Shown here in pieces: positions 23,250 through 32,696 of a stretch of 64,000 nucleotides of DNA; position 1 is the stretch's first letter; each line of letters starts with the position of its first letter. The stretch is from Prostheceraeus crozeri. Its lineage: Eukaryota > Platyhelminthes > Polycladida > Euryleptidae. A program made the position numbers and the translations under genes. Under the pieces are notes generated by a model. It had not been told where the DNA came from. It saw nothing but the letters and a program-made list of their open reading frames with translations, and did not search any database. The stretch covers positions 62,001 to 126,000 of the forward strand of contig CAJQUW010011266.1 in the NCBI GenBank assembly GCA_907163375.1, read 5' to 3'.

Positions 23250-23739
23250 TTCTTATGAATGCTTTGCTTAAACGAGAAGACCAAGCATAAGCCAACTCTG
23301 CCAAACTTGAACGAATTTCTCTGAAATTTGGAAGATATGTCAGTTGTGCTTACTAATATCATTGTTGGAAATTTCAAGCATGAATATTGAGTTGTTTTCC
23401 TGTTATAGATAAAAAAGTAGTAAATAATTTGATCTTCATTTAGCAAAATGTTACACAAAATCATACCTCACTCTTATAAAATTACATTTGTTTCCTTTGT
23501 TATGTAATATGTTGTTCTACAAGCCCAAAACTATCAAGCAAAACAAAAATAAAGAAAATCGGTCAATCAGAGCCAGTATAGCACCATTATTCATCAACAA
23601 TAATGTAACTGCTACATGTGATTAACTGGACTTCATGTTCCATAGCTTCCTGACTTCGTTGCGGTGGTGTTGGCAGCACTCCTGATTGCTTTCAGCTAGA
23701 AATCTATCTCTTATCGGTTGAAAACAATACAAAGCACAA

Positions 23740-24744
23740 ATGAACAATAATAAGATAAATAAGATCGCATTCACAAAAGGCAAAGTGTCAGTCTTGCCAG
23801 AATTAGGGTTTTCTTTGCGAGCTACAAGCAAGCGACTAAATGTCCCTTACACAAATGTGCATCGATGGCATAATGATGATTTTCGACTCTGTCGTAAAGA
23901 GGGCTCTGGCCGTCCACGCAAAACATCCAAACGTAGAGACCGCCTAATTTTGAGATTTGTTAAAGTTGACCCAAGTCTCTCGTTAACTGAGATGGCTACA
24001 CTAGTCTCGTCTATTTCTAAGTCCACTATTCGTAGAAGACTTATTGAGTCGAATTTCAAGAGCTGTAAGAGGCCCTCTCAGATCGAATTATCAGATCAGC
24101 ATACAAAAAGACGTCTCAGATGGGCAATGAGTCATTGTCACTGGCAAAATCAATGGGATCGAGTTGTCTGGTCTGATGAGGCATCAGTCCGTCTGAAGGA
24201 TAGTGATGGTCGATTGAGATTATGGATAAAATCTGATCAGGAAATTCCGAGACATTTACATCGTCCCCGGGTAAAAGGTGGTGCGACTCTACTGATTTGG
24301 GCTGGCATTTGGACCAATGGCCGCTCTGAACTTCACATACAGCAAGGAACTATGAATTCTGAACGCTATGTGAATGTTTTACGAATGAACATTGGCCAAA
24401 TGACAGATCAACTTGGTGATCCATCGACTTGGTTATTTATGGATGATAATGCTACGTGTCACAGGAGTAGTAGAGTCAACTTATGCAAGTCTCAATTTGG
24501 GCTTAGGACATTATCTTGGCCAGCTCGTTCTCCTGATCTGAATCCCATAGAAAATGTATGGAGTATTCTAAATCGTAACGTTCGTCGTTCACTGCTACCT
24601 ACAGATGGCGTATCACAACTAACGTCACTGTTAAAAAGAGAGTGGAGAAAGTTAGATCAGTCAAAAATCAACGATATCATCGAATCAATGCCTAGACGAA
24701 TTGGTAATGTCATTGACAATAAGGGTAGGGCCACAAAATATTAG
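23740..24744 (+). CDS. Tc1/mariner-type transposase, intact frame of 334 aa
   Basis: A cut-and-paste transposase of the Tc1 superfamily. The N-terminal third has paired helix-turn-helix DNA-binding segments (LGFSLRATSKRLNVPYTNVH and SISKSTIRRRLIES) with a GSGRPRKTSKR basic linker typical of Tc1. The catalytic DDE triad is visible in VVWSDEAS, WLFMDDNATCH and SPDLNPIENVW. The spacing of the last two fits DD34E. It lies between divergent Polinton genes on the opposite strand to the penton and nuclease-like genes. I could not find clear inverted repeats or TA duplications around it; weak AAAAAGT-like similarity exists near 23410 and 24880. It may be an old insertion whose ends eroded, or a gene kept by the Polinton. 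Confidence 0.9.
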   Translation: MNNNKINKIAFTKGKVSVLPELGFSLRATSKRLNVPYTNVHRWHNDDFRLCRKEGSGRPRKTSKRRDRLILRFVKVDPSLSLTEMATLVSSISKSTIRRRLIESNFKSCKRPSQIELSDQHTKRRLRWAMSHCHWQNQWDRVVWSDEASVRLKDSDGRLRLWIKSDQEIPRHLHRPRVKGGATLLIWAGIWTNGRSELHIQQGTMNSERYVNVLRMNIGQMTDQLGDPSTWLFMDDNATCHRSSRVNLCKSQFGLRTLSWPARSPDLNPIENVWSILNRNVRRSLLPTDGVSQLTSLLKREWRKLDQSKINDIIESMPRRIGNVIDNKGRATKY

Positions 24745-24887
24745 CTTCTTAAGAACCGTTACTGTATCATAGCTTATCAGATTATACAAGGACATTTAAA
24801 TAATTAGGGACATGAAATAACATGAAAAATGCTTTCTGTATCATACTTATGTTTTATTTAGTCAAATTTTAGGATGATCCACTTTTT

Positions 24888-25244
24888 ATGAAACGGACTG
24901 TAAAGCTAACCATGATTGCCAAGCTCTCTTCTCGATGTCACGTTACATGGAAGGCTCGACGCATTACCTTTTACGATACTCATCGACACGTTAAAATAAG
25001 TTTATCCCCTTTTCAAATGGATAACCTCCACGATGCTCTACATATCATGCATCATCCAATGTACTATATCCCTCTAGGTGGACGTCTATTCATTATTCGA
25101 CGAGATTTCATTGCTCTTCATGATCAATATGGTGTTATACATTTTACATCCTCAAGTTGGAACAAGTGTAGAGAACGTATACATCCTCGCATAATGACTT
25201 ACCTTCTGCAAACCTACACTCATAAGCATGAGTGTGACAAGTGA
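24888..25244 (+). CDS. Unknown 118-aa protein of the outer Polinton
   Basis: Not recognised. Two stretches are similar in rhythm: VTWKARRITFYDTHRHVKIS followed by LSPFQMDNLHDAL, and GGRLFIIRRDFIALHDQYG followed by IHFTSSSWNKC. Each is a row of beta strands ending in a short helix with a W or Q before it. This is faintly reminiscent of PC4/p15-type single-strand-binding folds, but the resemblance is too weak to name. The protein is basic, with many His and Arg residues. It lies on the plus strand between the transposase and the protease gene. Confidence 0.4.
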   Translation: MKRTVKLTMIAKLSSRCHVTWKARRITFYDTHRHVKISLSPFQMDNLHDALHIMHHPMYYIPLGGRLFIIRRDFIALHDQYGVIHFTSSSWNKCRERIHPRIMTYLLQTYTHKHECDK

Positions 25245-25361
25245 ACAATGTCTTCTTATCTCTACCTATTTATGGTTGATGACTAAATACAGCATATTCA
25301 ATCACAACATCTACTTTTCCATTGAAGTATAATAAAGAAAACAAATTTTGATCGTACATAT

Positions 25362-25823
25362 TTATTGAAGGCTTTTATAAAAGTTACGAATGCGCTTTTC
25401 ATTGACAAGGGTATCATGTGAAAAATGTTTACAAATCTCATGTAAATAGTCATAATGTAGTCGTTGTATTACAAAGTAGAGGGTATATGCTTCACATGTT
25501 GAAGACAAGGGATTTTGATAGGTCAAAGCATTGCAAATCCATTTTCGTGAATGACGGTTCATGAAACGCGTAACGTAATCACAGTTTGGTAAGGCCAATG
25601 AATCAAAGATTTCACCACAATAGTTTTTATCAATAAATAAAACTTTCCAGTGTTTGCCGGCTAAGTGTGCCGTATCAGTATTCATGATAATGAATGAGGA
25701 TGGTTTTGGTATCACTGTGGCCATATCATTAATGGAAAACACCCCACGAAATGCTGCAACAGTTCGTTCATCACCATGTTCTTGAACGACTCTCTCTAGC
25801 TCTGCATCAGATAACCAACTCAT
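25362..25823 (-). CDS. Adenain-like maturation protease (PRO) of the outer Polinton
   Basis: A cysteine protease of the adenovirus/Polinton family that trims capsid proteins during virion maturation. The 153-aa frame starts MSWLSDAELERVV. It shows the HWKVLFIDKN region with the active-site His, the IFDSLALPN segment with the acidic partner, and the QNPLSSTCEAYTLYFV region with Gln and the nucleophile Cys. The length is normal for the family, and the gene abuts the capsid gene on the same strand (stop and start nearly touch), as often seen in these elements. Confidence 0.8.
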   Translation of the reverse strand: MSWLSDAELERVVQEHGDERTVAAFRGVFSINDMATVIPKPSSFIIMNTDTAHLAGKHWKVLFIDKNYCGEIFDSLALPNCDYVTRFMNRHSRKWICNALTYQNPLSSTCEAYTLYFVIQRLHYDYLHEICKHFSHDTLVNEKRIRNFYKSLQ

Positions 25824-26973
25824 TAACTTGTATAAGAAGCGGAAACGTCACGTAGCCTGTTAATTCGAATGGTGTAATCGAACACAGCATAGATGAGTAC
25901 ATTGACTGTTTTCGTCAAATCTTTTTCAAAAAAGAATTCTAGTTTAAGACCCTTCGTGGCAGTGCCCGGACGATAAGAAGCACCTGCTTCATTGTTTGCT
26001 GTCAAATCAAATGCATAAAGCGTATAACCTTCAGCAAATTCATCATAGGTCAAACCATTGGTGTCATCAGTATTCCAGTATTTAAATGTCTCCATAGTAT
26101 TTTGATATGAGCGAGAATAATGTCCATTAGCGAAGTCTGGACAAAAAGGAGTACCAGGAATGCAATCAGTATCACGATACAATCCGATTTGATTTAAACC
26201 AAAGTGTTCAAAATTGAGGGGATTCTTCGATATATTACCATTGTATGCACCATTTGCAATCAATCCTACAATGATCATTTTTGGTGATTGTATGGGAAAC
26301 AAACTATCTTTAACAAAGCTCTCTTGCGCACGAGGAATGGTGAAACTATGGATCTCAGTATGATTTACATCATAAAGAGCATCATACTTCTTCAAACCCA
26401 TCTCGTGACCATTAATCACCGAAGGATTCACTGTCATTCGTCGCACATAAAGTCTAACACTTTCAAACACAATCTTAAATCCAGTCTTTGCTCCATAAGT
26501 ATTCAATACAAAATTAGGATCGTTCGGCAAGAGATGAACTTGCATGTCTACTTTTGACATTAAGAAACGTGATTGACGGAAAAAGTCCAAGTATCGGGGA
26601 CCATATAATTCACACATCCTACTTTCTGCAGTCCACTTTTCACGAGTGACAAATCCCTTGTTTTTGTCACTATCAAATTTACCAGCTTCATCTTTACACC
26701 AACCCATAACAGCCATGTGACTCTTTTGTGCTTGTGGTTGGAACTGCATGACTGTTGAAAAATAACCGAGATGGGGATAACTATGTTGACCACCTACAAC
26801 CCGAGTTTCACCAATGGTCAATTATACATCCTTGAAGAGCGTTGCTATTGCAAAGTTATTCACGGCTACTTTATCCCTGTCATCAAGGTTTGTACCGTCC
26901 TTATTTACTATCTTAAACTTAACATGTAGATTGATGTCATTTACATCGATGTACTCAGCATCATTTCCTGGTA
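25823..26973 (-). pseudogene. Major capsid protein gene of the outer Polinton, larger part
   Basis: A double-jelly-roll major capsid protein. Recognisable pieces are the NDAEYIDVNDINLHVKFK strand region, VNNFAIATLFKDV, the WTAESRMCELYGP helix region and the closing EGYTLYAFDLT followed by LKLEFFFEKDLTKTVNVLIY, typical of Polinton capsids. The gene is interrupted by the piggyBac element; its first codons lie at 48641-48751. It is broken, with about one further break. Confidence 0.85.
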
Positions 26974-26977
26974 TTAA
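26974..26977. repeat. Left TTAA target duplication of piggyBac
   Basis: TTAA directly followed by CCCATTT, the inward-facing piggyBac end. It is mirrored at 48637-48640. Confidence 0.8.
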
Positions 26978-27859
26978 CCCATTTAAGGCCGGTATAAGAA
27001 ATAGATTGCGAATTCTTTTAATAATCATCAGACTATTTCAAAATGTCCTAATTAGAAATAATTGAAGTCTGAAATCATTTCATCAGGGTTAAGTTAATTT
27101 TCAGGGCCGTCCCATATATGCGACGCTGGCTTAATGCAGTGTAGGGCTTTGGTGTAGGGATGGAAAAATATATAATTGTTAAGTTTGCTCTCTTAGTTCT
27201 TCGATATATTTCTAGGTTTCTTAATCATTCGTCTTTCTATGTCTTGGTGTATGCGCTTGTATTTCTATGCTTCTCTTTTACTGATTTTCTATGTAGTTCA
27301 TTTTCGTGAAGTCTATGTGCAATTTCCCTTAAATTTGAATATCATCTCAAGGAACTATTGACAATAAACCTTGCTATTATCTGTTACGCATTTGTATTTT
27401 TTGACATTATCAATTTGGCTATCATTCGTTAGCTTTGTGAAAGAGTCAAACTGTTTGGTATGTATTTGAGTTTCTAATTCTATTTTTGTGAACTCGTATG
27501 TAACTTGCATAAATTTCCATTTTTAGTAACCGTTCAATGACATCGCTAGCGTTTTGTAATATTTGACGAATAAAGCGATTTGCGAACAAGAACGCGTTTT
27601 ACATATAATAATGCAAACTATAATTACTGCCCCAAGCAATATCTAGCATGCATCGTCTATCGTTATCTTGAATTAATTTTATACAATAATGACATTTAAA
27701 TTATATTTTCTAATTAAACGGTATCAATATACCTACGACTCCATGCTAAATATATACGAGGGAAAATCCGATTTTGCTTCAATGATTACACCTGATTTGT
27801 AATTCACACAAGTAGAACTAAATATTGTACCACAAGTACTTGCATACCTTTAAAAACAT

Positions 27860-28245
27860 TTAGCTGTTCATTAAATGATTGTTAAAACAATTTAAATGAC
27901 ACGGAATCTGACAGAGCTGACATTGATAGGAAACTTGACCTCCACCATCACTCCGCTTCTGCTCGCAATTTTCAACTTGACACCGCCGCCTTTTTGGGAG
28001 TTTCGCAATTTTGTGGGACCGTTGTGATGTACGTTTCAGTGGTCGACATATTCGTGATTGGCAACCAAGAGGGTGTTTTGTTACGTTACGTCGGAAAGAG
28101 AATTGGTCAATCGAGGATTTGGAAGAAGCCCGGAAAAGTAAAAAGGAGTTGGACAGCAATGCTTCAAAAATCCAGACTGCAATTGACCAGTACCACTACC
28201 TTTGATCCGACAGTGGTAAAGCTGAAGCCTTGAGTCCATCAAGTC
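27860..28245 (-). pseudogene. piggyBac transposase, C-terminal part
   Basis: The segment nearest the inner Polinton reads EVDLMDSRLQLYHCRIKG, the family region holding the third catalytic Asp (GVDxMD). After a change of frame comes a Lys/Arg-rich linker. The cysteine-rich C-terminal domain follows: RRCQVENCEQKR, then YQCQLCQIPCHLNCFNNH, which in piggyBac binds the transposon ends. The order matches the normal transposase tail. It belongs with 46448-47880; the inner Polinton inserted between them. Confidence 0.85.
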
Positions 28246-28251
28246 GACTTC
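28246..28251. repeat. Left target-site duplication of the inner Polinton
   Basis: GACTTC, directly before AGTAATGGGC. The same 6-mer is at 46442-46447. The duplicated bases fall within piggyBac transposase codons. Confidence 0.95.
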
Positions 28252-28745
28252 AGTAATGGGCAAAAGACCGTTCCAGGACACCATAAAATTCAAAAAATTG
28301 TATCTTTAAAAACGACATAAATACATGAATTTAGACCCTTTTTCAGGTTTTTAAGACCTAAATACATGAATTTAGTCGTTTTTAAAGATACCGATTTTTC
28401 AAAAAATGGTACTTTTTAAATGGTCTAAATTCATGAATTTTGGTCATTTTTCAGGTTATGAAGACCTAAATTCATAAATTTGGGCGTTTTTAAAAATACC
28501 CAATTTTCAAATTTTTCAAAATCTCAAATTTGAGAATTACAATTTTCTCGCTTAAATCATGACCGTTCCAGGACACCGAAAAAAATCAGAAAAGTTAAGA
28601 ATCTCAAATTTGAGAATTACAATTTTTACCTTGTAAATCATGACCGTTCCAGGACACCGAAAATCATAAAAGTTGAGAATTTCAAATTCATGAATTTTAT
28701 CCATCTTTCAGGTTTTTAAAATATATCATGTGACTAATAATATTT
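28252..28745. repeat. Inner Polinton left terminal inverted repeat
   Basis: It pairs with 45948-46441 almost base for base. It contains three copies of GACCGTTCCAGGACACC (28266-28282, 28561-28577, 28642-28658) and several AAATTCATGAATTT palindromes. Confidence 0.96.
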
Positions 28746-30271
28746 GAAGGAATTGGCATATTCCTGTTGCAATAAGTTTAGGAGTATTTACAATTGTCAT
28801 TTCATCAGGCGTTCTTACAATTTATCTACTGCTTTGCACTCAGATGAACACTCAATTGTAGAGAACATCTGCTTCTCGCATTTATGAAGAAAAGGCATTT
28901 CAGTGTAAAGAGCTGTGTCCTCCAACTCAAACATTTGAAAGGAAACAATGTATGAAAGAACAAACAGCTGCTACACCCACTTAGACATTTGTAAGACGTG
29001 GAATATATATCCAGCAAATCCTACTCCAGCTATAGTGCCGTGAAACAATACACAACAATAATAATCGATATGGCTATTTCAAACAATTGTGCTGAAGACT
29101 TATTTAATTAAATAGTGTTTCTTGTCAGTGAAGGTTGTGTCAAAACGCTCTCGTCATATATTTCTCAAAATGAGACAAGATCAATTTGAAGATAGAAGAA
29201 AACAATCGTTGCCAGGGAGGATGAAAAAATTACGGGAGGAATTCAAGAGGAATATATTTTGAGAGGCATGAATTTACAGATTCTTTGAGTGATTTCATAG
29301 AGCCAAATGGTGGAGAGAATAATACAATTGTAAACTTACACAAATTCTTGTTGCATGAAAAAAGAAACAATTCACTCAGTGTTATGTGTAAAATTTTTAT
29401 CGGTAAGCACTATCTGCTCTCTGTTTGTGATAATGACAAGTCTTATTTTTATAGTGATCAATTACCGAAGTTTCATTTGTTATGAAATTAGGTAAATTAG
29501 CAGACAAATTTCCTACGCTTTGTTGGGTGTCTGTTTCTCTTGTACTTTAAAAGTCACGACCTAACGTTATCGAAAGATTGACTTCATTGTGTAAAGCAAT
29601 TATGTGAAATTCCAAATGATTCCATTCTTCTCCCAAACAATGGTGCGTCATTTAGCGATAATACCGCGCTGTCATATTCAATGGAATTTGGATGTTAAAC
29701 TCCGCTATTGTTATTGCGATACGGCCGCAAGACACTTTATTTTCAATGTTAGACCTATGCCATTTCATTATATTCTCTTGAATAATGGTGCGCCATTCAG
29801 CTAAAATACTGCGCCATTCAACTAATCAAAAATCAACGCGTTAACATTAGACGCGCTGTGAAGAAAATTTATCATTCTTGAAACCCCTCTGTTTTATATG
29901 CAATGTTATTTTCTCTTGCACATGTAAATACAATAGAGTGTTTCAACCAATGAAACCTTGTCCACCCGTGGACAGAAATCCCATTGTTTAGAAAACTTGT
30001 ATCTGTCGGTTTTATATGCAATGCTATTTCCTGTTTTATATGCAATGTTATTTCCTGTTTTATATGCAATGTTATTTCCTCTTGCACATGTAAATACAAA
30101 AGAGTGTTTCAACCAATGAAACCTTGTCCACCCGTGGACAAAGTTACATGTATTTCAATGTATCCAAATTGAATGTATGCAAAGTGGATGTAACCAAATT
30201 GAAATATCCATGTGTTGTTTTTAATTTCTCATTTACGGGAATATAATAGAAACATTTTATCTTCTATAAAA
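28746..30271. other. Left arm of the inner Polinton, non-coding
   Basis: About 1.5 kb without a convincing gene; a 66-codon frame at 29285-29485 has no recognisable feature. Palindromic words such as ATGGTGCGCCAT (29784-29795), with related copies near 29640 and 29810, hint at a regulatory or replication-related segment. Confidence 0.5.
29887..30146 (+). repeat. Direct repeat of about 93 bases plus short tandem units
   Basis: The block TCTGTTTTATATGCAATG...CCACCCGTGGACA occurs at about 29887-29981 and again at about 30054-30146. Between them the unit GTTTTATATGCAATGTTATT is repeated in tandem. Confidence 0.85.
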
Positions 30272-30460
30272 ATGAGAAACATTAGAGACTTCCAAAAAAT
30301 ATACGGCAAACAAACTACGAATTTCGATTTAAATGAGATTGCTAAGCAATTAGGAATAAAGAATTTTCACATATTGATGAGTAATGAATTACTATTGATA
30401 AAAGATGTGCGAAACACTAACTCTACTAATACAATGCAACAATGTAACCTTTTAATTTAA
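30272..30460 (+). pseudogene. Partial duplicate of the protease gene start, inner Polinton
   Basis: The frame reads IRDFQKIYGKQTTNFDL and LGIKNFHILMSNEL, clearly paralogous to the first 45 or so codons of the protease gene at 30689 (INEFLKLYGTQTTTNFDL, LGIKNFHVLMRDEL). The catalytic part has no counterpart here. It seems to be a duplicated gene start, perhaps made with the nearby tandem repeats. Confidence 0.6.
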
Positions 30461-30488
30461 TCTAAATTAAATCATTTCAAAATCGAAT

Positions 30489-30644
30489 AAGTAGTAAGGA
30501 AAGACATCATTAGAGAACAGTTTTAAATCAATACCCCCCCAAGTAGTAAGGAAAGTCATCATTATGAAATAGTTTTAAATCAATACCCTCCCAAGTAGTA
30601 AGGAAAGACATCATTAGAAACAGTTTTTTTATCAATACCCTCCC
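30489..30644 (+). repeat. Three tandem copies of a 52-base unit
   Basis: AAGTAGTAAGGAAAG... starts at 30489, 30541 and 30593, each copy ending CAATACCC-type. It lies just upstream of the protease gene. Confidence 0.9.
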
Positions 30645-30688
30645 TTATTGACTTCTAGGGTCCCCTTGAGAAATTTTTTTATTATAAA

Positions 30689-31180
30689 ATGAGCAACATA
30701 AATGAGTTTTTGAAATTATATGGAACACAAACGACAACGAATTTCGACCTAAAGAAAATCGCTAATCGATTAGGAATAAAGAATTTTCATGTTCTAATGA
30801 GAGACGAATTACAATTCCTAAAAAATAAGCCAACAGGAACCTTCAGTTCCCGGAACAAAGTTCCATCAATAACTATAAATTTCATAACAAATCTTCATAC
30901 GTCAGATGAAAAAGGTGTACATTGGTCAGCAGGACAAAGAAATATAAACTGTTCTAATTATTATTTTGACCGCCCGGAGGCTGAGAACTATTGGTTCGAC
31001 TCATACGGACTTCCACCTACGAATGAAGTAAGAGAAATACTTGGCAATGGAATTTATAATACGTTTCAAATTCAAAAACCGGGAACTACTTATTGTGGTC
31101 AATTATGTCTTTATGTTTTATTTAAATTGCAAGAAGGAGTACCATTTCTAGATATTATGTTAGAATTGAACGAACCGTAG
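30689..31180 (+). CDS. Adenain-like maturation protease (PRO) of the inner Polinton
   Basis: A cysteine protease that processes virion proteins. The N-terminal part IANRLGIKNFHVLMRDEL is the usual substrate-side start. The catalytic His lies in GVHWSAGQRN, the acidic residue in YWFDSYGLPP, and the Gln and Cys in IQKPGTTYCGQLCLYVLF, giving the family's His-Asp-Gln-Cys set in order. The length, 163 aa, fits. The ATG follows an A-rich leader (TATTATAAAATG). A double hairpin (30836-30864) sits in frame between the N-terminal part and the catalytic His region, and another follows directly at the stop. The frame looks whole. Confidence 0.88.
   Translation: MSNINEFLKLYGTQTTTNFDLKKIANRLGIKNFHVLMRDELQFLKNKPTGTFSSRNKVPSITINFITNLHTSDEKGVHWSAGQRNINCSNYYFDRPEAENYWFDSYGLPPTNEVREILGNGIYNTFQIQKPGTTYCGQLCLYVLFKLQEGVPFLDIMLELNEP
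30836..30864 (+). repeat. Double-hairpin insert in the protease gene
   Basis: GGAAC-cttca-GTTCC directly followed by GGAAC-aaa-GTTCC. It encodes about nine residues in frame. Confidence 0.75.
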
Positions 31181-31217
31181 GTTCTATGGCTACGCCTAAT
31201 AAGGGAATTTCATTCCC
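31172..31217 (+). repeat. Hairpin cluster after the protease stop
   Basis: GAACC-gta-GGTTC, GGC-tac-GCC and GGGAAT-ttc-ATTCCC in a row. The first stem overlaps the last codons of the protease gene. Confidence 0.75.
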
Positions 31218-31245
31218 GAAACGTTAGTTCCAATAATAATGATAA

Positions 31246-32154
31246 TTAAAAATCAGTTCGTTGTAATTCATTTTGATAAAATCGGCCTCTGATATTTTCA
31301 TCATCTAAATCTTTGATTTCGTAAGTAATCGGATAAGTTTGATTTATTTTGAAAACTTCAAATATTTCTTTAGTCCAATAGCCAACAAAGCCTTTTTCAA
31401 ATTTATTCTTATATTTAAATATTCTAACTCTATCTCCAATTTTTAATTTCGGCTTAAGTTTCTGCAAATTCGGATTACTCTCATTCAAATTATTATTCTC
31501 GAATATTTTTTTTCTTATCAAATCAGGGTCGACAGAAGCATTCTTTGGAGTTTCTTCAATACCAGAATGAACTTTATTATTGTACTCTTCTACAACTCCT
31601 GGTAATATCTTCAACCATTTCTGATTTCCTTGCTGAGTAAATTTTTTGAAAATTTTATTGTTCAACGTCCGATTGAATCTTTCTATCACTACGGCCTTCC
31701 CTGCATTTTCAGTTGAATAAACAGTTTCAAATAGTGGCTGAACGTTTCGGTTATAAAATTCCGACCCTTTATCAACAAACAATTTTTTTGGCTTTCTCTT
31801 ACTTTCTTTAAAGATTTCTTCAAACGCATAATTAACTGACAGACCACTTTTGTTTTTTAAAGGCTTTACCCAAGCGTATCGTGTATATAAATCTATAACG
31901 GTCAATGCGTATTTATAATCTTTTTCATTCGGCATATGAATAAGATCAGCACTCCAAATAACATCTTTATTAAATACTTTTACTTTCAATAAATATTTCG
32001 GCTTTCTGTATTCCCTATGAATTTCAGACGCGTAGGTTCGAGCGTTGCTCTCAGAGTTATTAGTTCGAGCGTTGCTCTCAGACAACTTTGCTGTCGTTTC
32101 ATTTAAACCCTGACCGAATAATATTTTAGCTTGTAAAGCTTTCTTAACAAACAT
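31246..32154 (-). CDS. Retrovirus-type integrase (INT) of the inner Polinton
   Basis: The DDE integrase that inserts Polintons with 6-base duplications. The catalytic triad is seen in VIWSADLIHMP, LFVDKGSEFYN and VVIERFNRTLNN, with D-D-35-E spacing. The C-terminal part (LKIGDRVRIFKYKNKFEKG, then YWTKEIFEVFKI) is an SH3-like DNA-binding domain. The N-terminal segment holds two repeated hairpin-coded peptides (ESNART). The frame is open from 32154 to a stop at 31246. The zinc-binding N-terminal domain of longer relatives is not evident. Confidence 0.92.
   Translation of the reverse strand: MFVKKALQAKILFGQGLNETTAKLSESNARTNNSESNARTYASEIHREYRKPKYLLKVKVFNKDVIWSADLIHMPNEKDYKYALTVIDLYTRYAWVKPLKNKSGLSVNYAFEEIFKESKRKPKKLFVDKGSEFYNRNVQPLFETVYSTENAGKAVVIERFNRTLNNKIFKKFTQQGNQKWLKILPGVVEEYNNKVHSGIEETPKNASVDPDLIRKKIFENNNLNESNPNLQKLKPKLKIGDRVRIFKYKNKFEKGFVGYWTKEIFEVFKINQTYPITYEIKDLDDENIRGRFYQNELQRTDF
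32040..32095 (-). repeat. Hairpin inserts in the integrase gene
   Basis: GAGC-gtt-GCTC occurs twice (32040-32050 and 32067-32077), followed by GACA...TGTC (32081-32095). They encode the repeated SNART peptides in frame. Confidence 0.65.
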
Positions 32155-32184
32155 TCTTTCAATTTTTTCTCTAAATGTAGGATT

Positions 32185-32595
32185 TTAAATATTATCTAAT
32201 TCTTGTATCATCTTCTTATCAGCTGCATGTCGAGAACTTAGATCATGATTTCGATAAGCTAAATCATGCCTGTAAGCTGCGGCATCTACTCTATTTATTG
32301 GTTCTTCACCTGGTTTCGGATTATTATTCTCATCTAGTCTTATATCTAATCCAGTTCCTGGACCAGTATATGAATGACCAGGAAGATGTTTTTCTTTCGA
32401 ATATTTACTCCAAATAAATCCAGGAAAGTTTTCTAATGTTTTTTGTATATCACCACCGAAGTGGTATGGAACTTTGTTCTTGTCACCACCAATATGCTGA
32501 CAATTTGAGTTTTTATTTTTGTTTAATAGATAATTCAATAAATCTAAATTAGAAATTTTTAATTTAATTAAATTTTCGGAATTTTTAGAATTCAT
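32185..32595 (-). CDS. Parvovirus-VP1-like phospholipase A2 domain protein
   Basis: Viral PLA2 domains help incoming capsids leave endosomes by cutting phospholipids. The frame shows YTGPGTGLDIRL, the calcium-binding loop pattern, and NRVDAAAYRHDLAYRNHD with the catalytic His-Asp, both spaced as in parvovirus VP1 unique regions. I chose the ATG at 32593-32595 (MNSKNSENL) because it follows an A-rich leader like those of its neighbours; the frame continues upstream only through hairpin sequence. A double hairpin at 32452-32479 is in frame upstream of the PLA2 motif. About 136 residues. It is grouped with other virion-protein genes on the minus strand. Confidence 0.8.
   Translation of the reverse strand: MNSKNSENLIKLKISNLDLLNYLLNKNKNSNCQHIGGDKNKVPYHFGGDIQKTLENFPGFIWSKYSKEKHLPGHSYTGPGTGLDIRLDENNNPKPGEEPINRVDAAAYRHDLAYRNHDLSSRHAADKKMIQELDNI
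32452..32479 (-). repeat. Double-hairpin insert in the PLA2-like gene
   Basis: ACCAC-cgaa-GTGGT followed by GAAC-ttt-GTTC, in frame upstream of the PLA2 motifs. Confidence 0.65.
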
Positions 32596-32645
32596 TTTAA
32601 AAGATAAAAAAAATTTAAAAGATAAAATAAATGTTTTACATAATA

Positions 32646-32688
32646 GAACCAAAGGTTCTGAGGCTTTAGCCGATTGGACCAAAGGTCC
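32646..32688. repeat. Hairpin cluster between two minus-strand genes
   Basis: GAACC-aaa-GGTTC, GGC-ttta-GCC and GGACC-aaa-GGTCC in a row, just upstream of the PLA2-like gene. Confidence 0.8.
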
Positions 32689-32696
32689 TGAGGTTA

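Noticed and set aside
26978-27028. An ATG just left of the outer capsid gene remnant as its start
   Set aside because: These bases belong to the piggyBac end. The capsid gene begins at 48751 on the other side of the insertion.
29285-29485. 66-codon frame in the left arm of the inner Polinton
   Set aside because: No motif and no A-rich leader like the real genes of this element. Length is within chance for AT-rich DNA.
32596-32682. Upstream extension of the PLA2-like gene
   Set aside because: It translates intergenic hairpin sequence, and the internal ATG has the A-rich leader shared by neighbouring genes.
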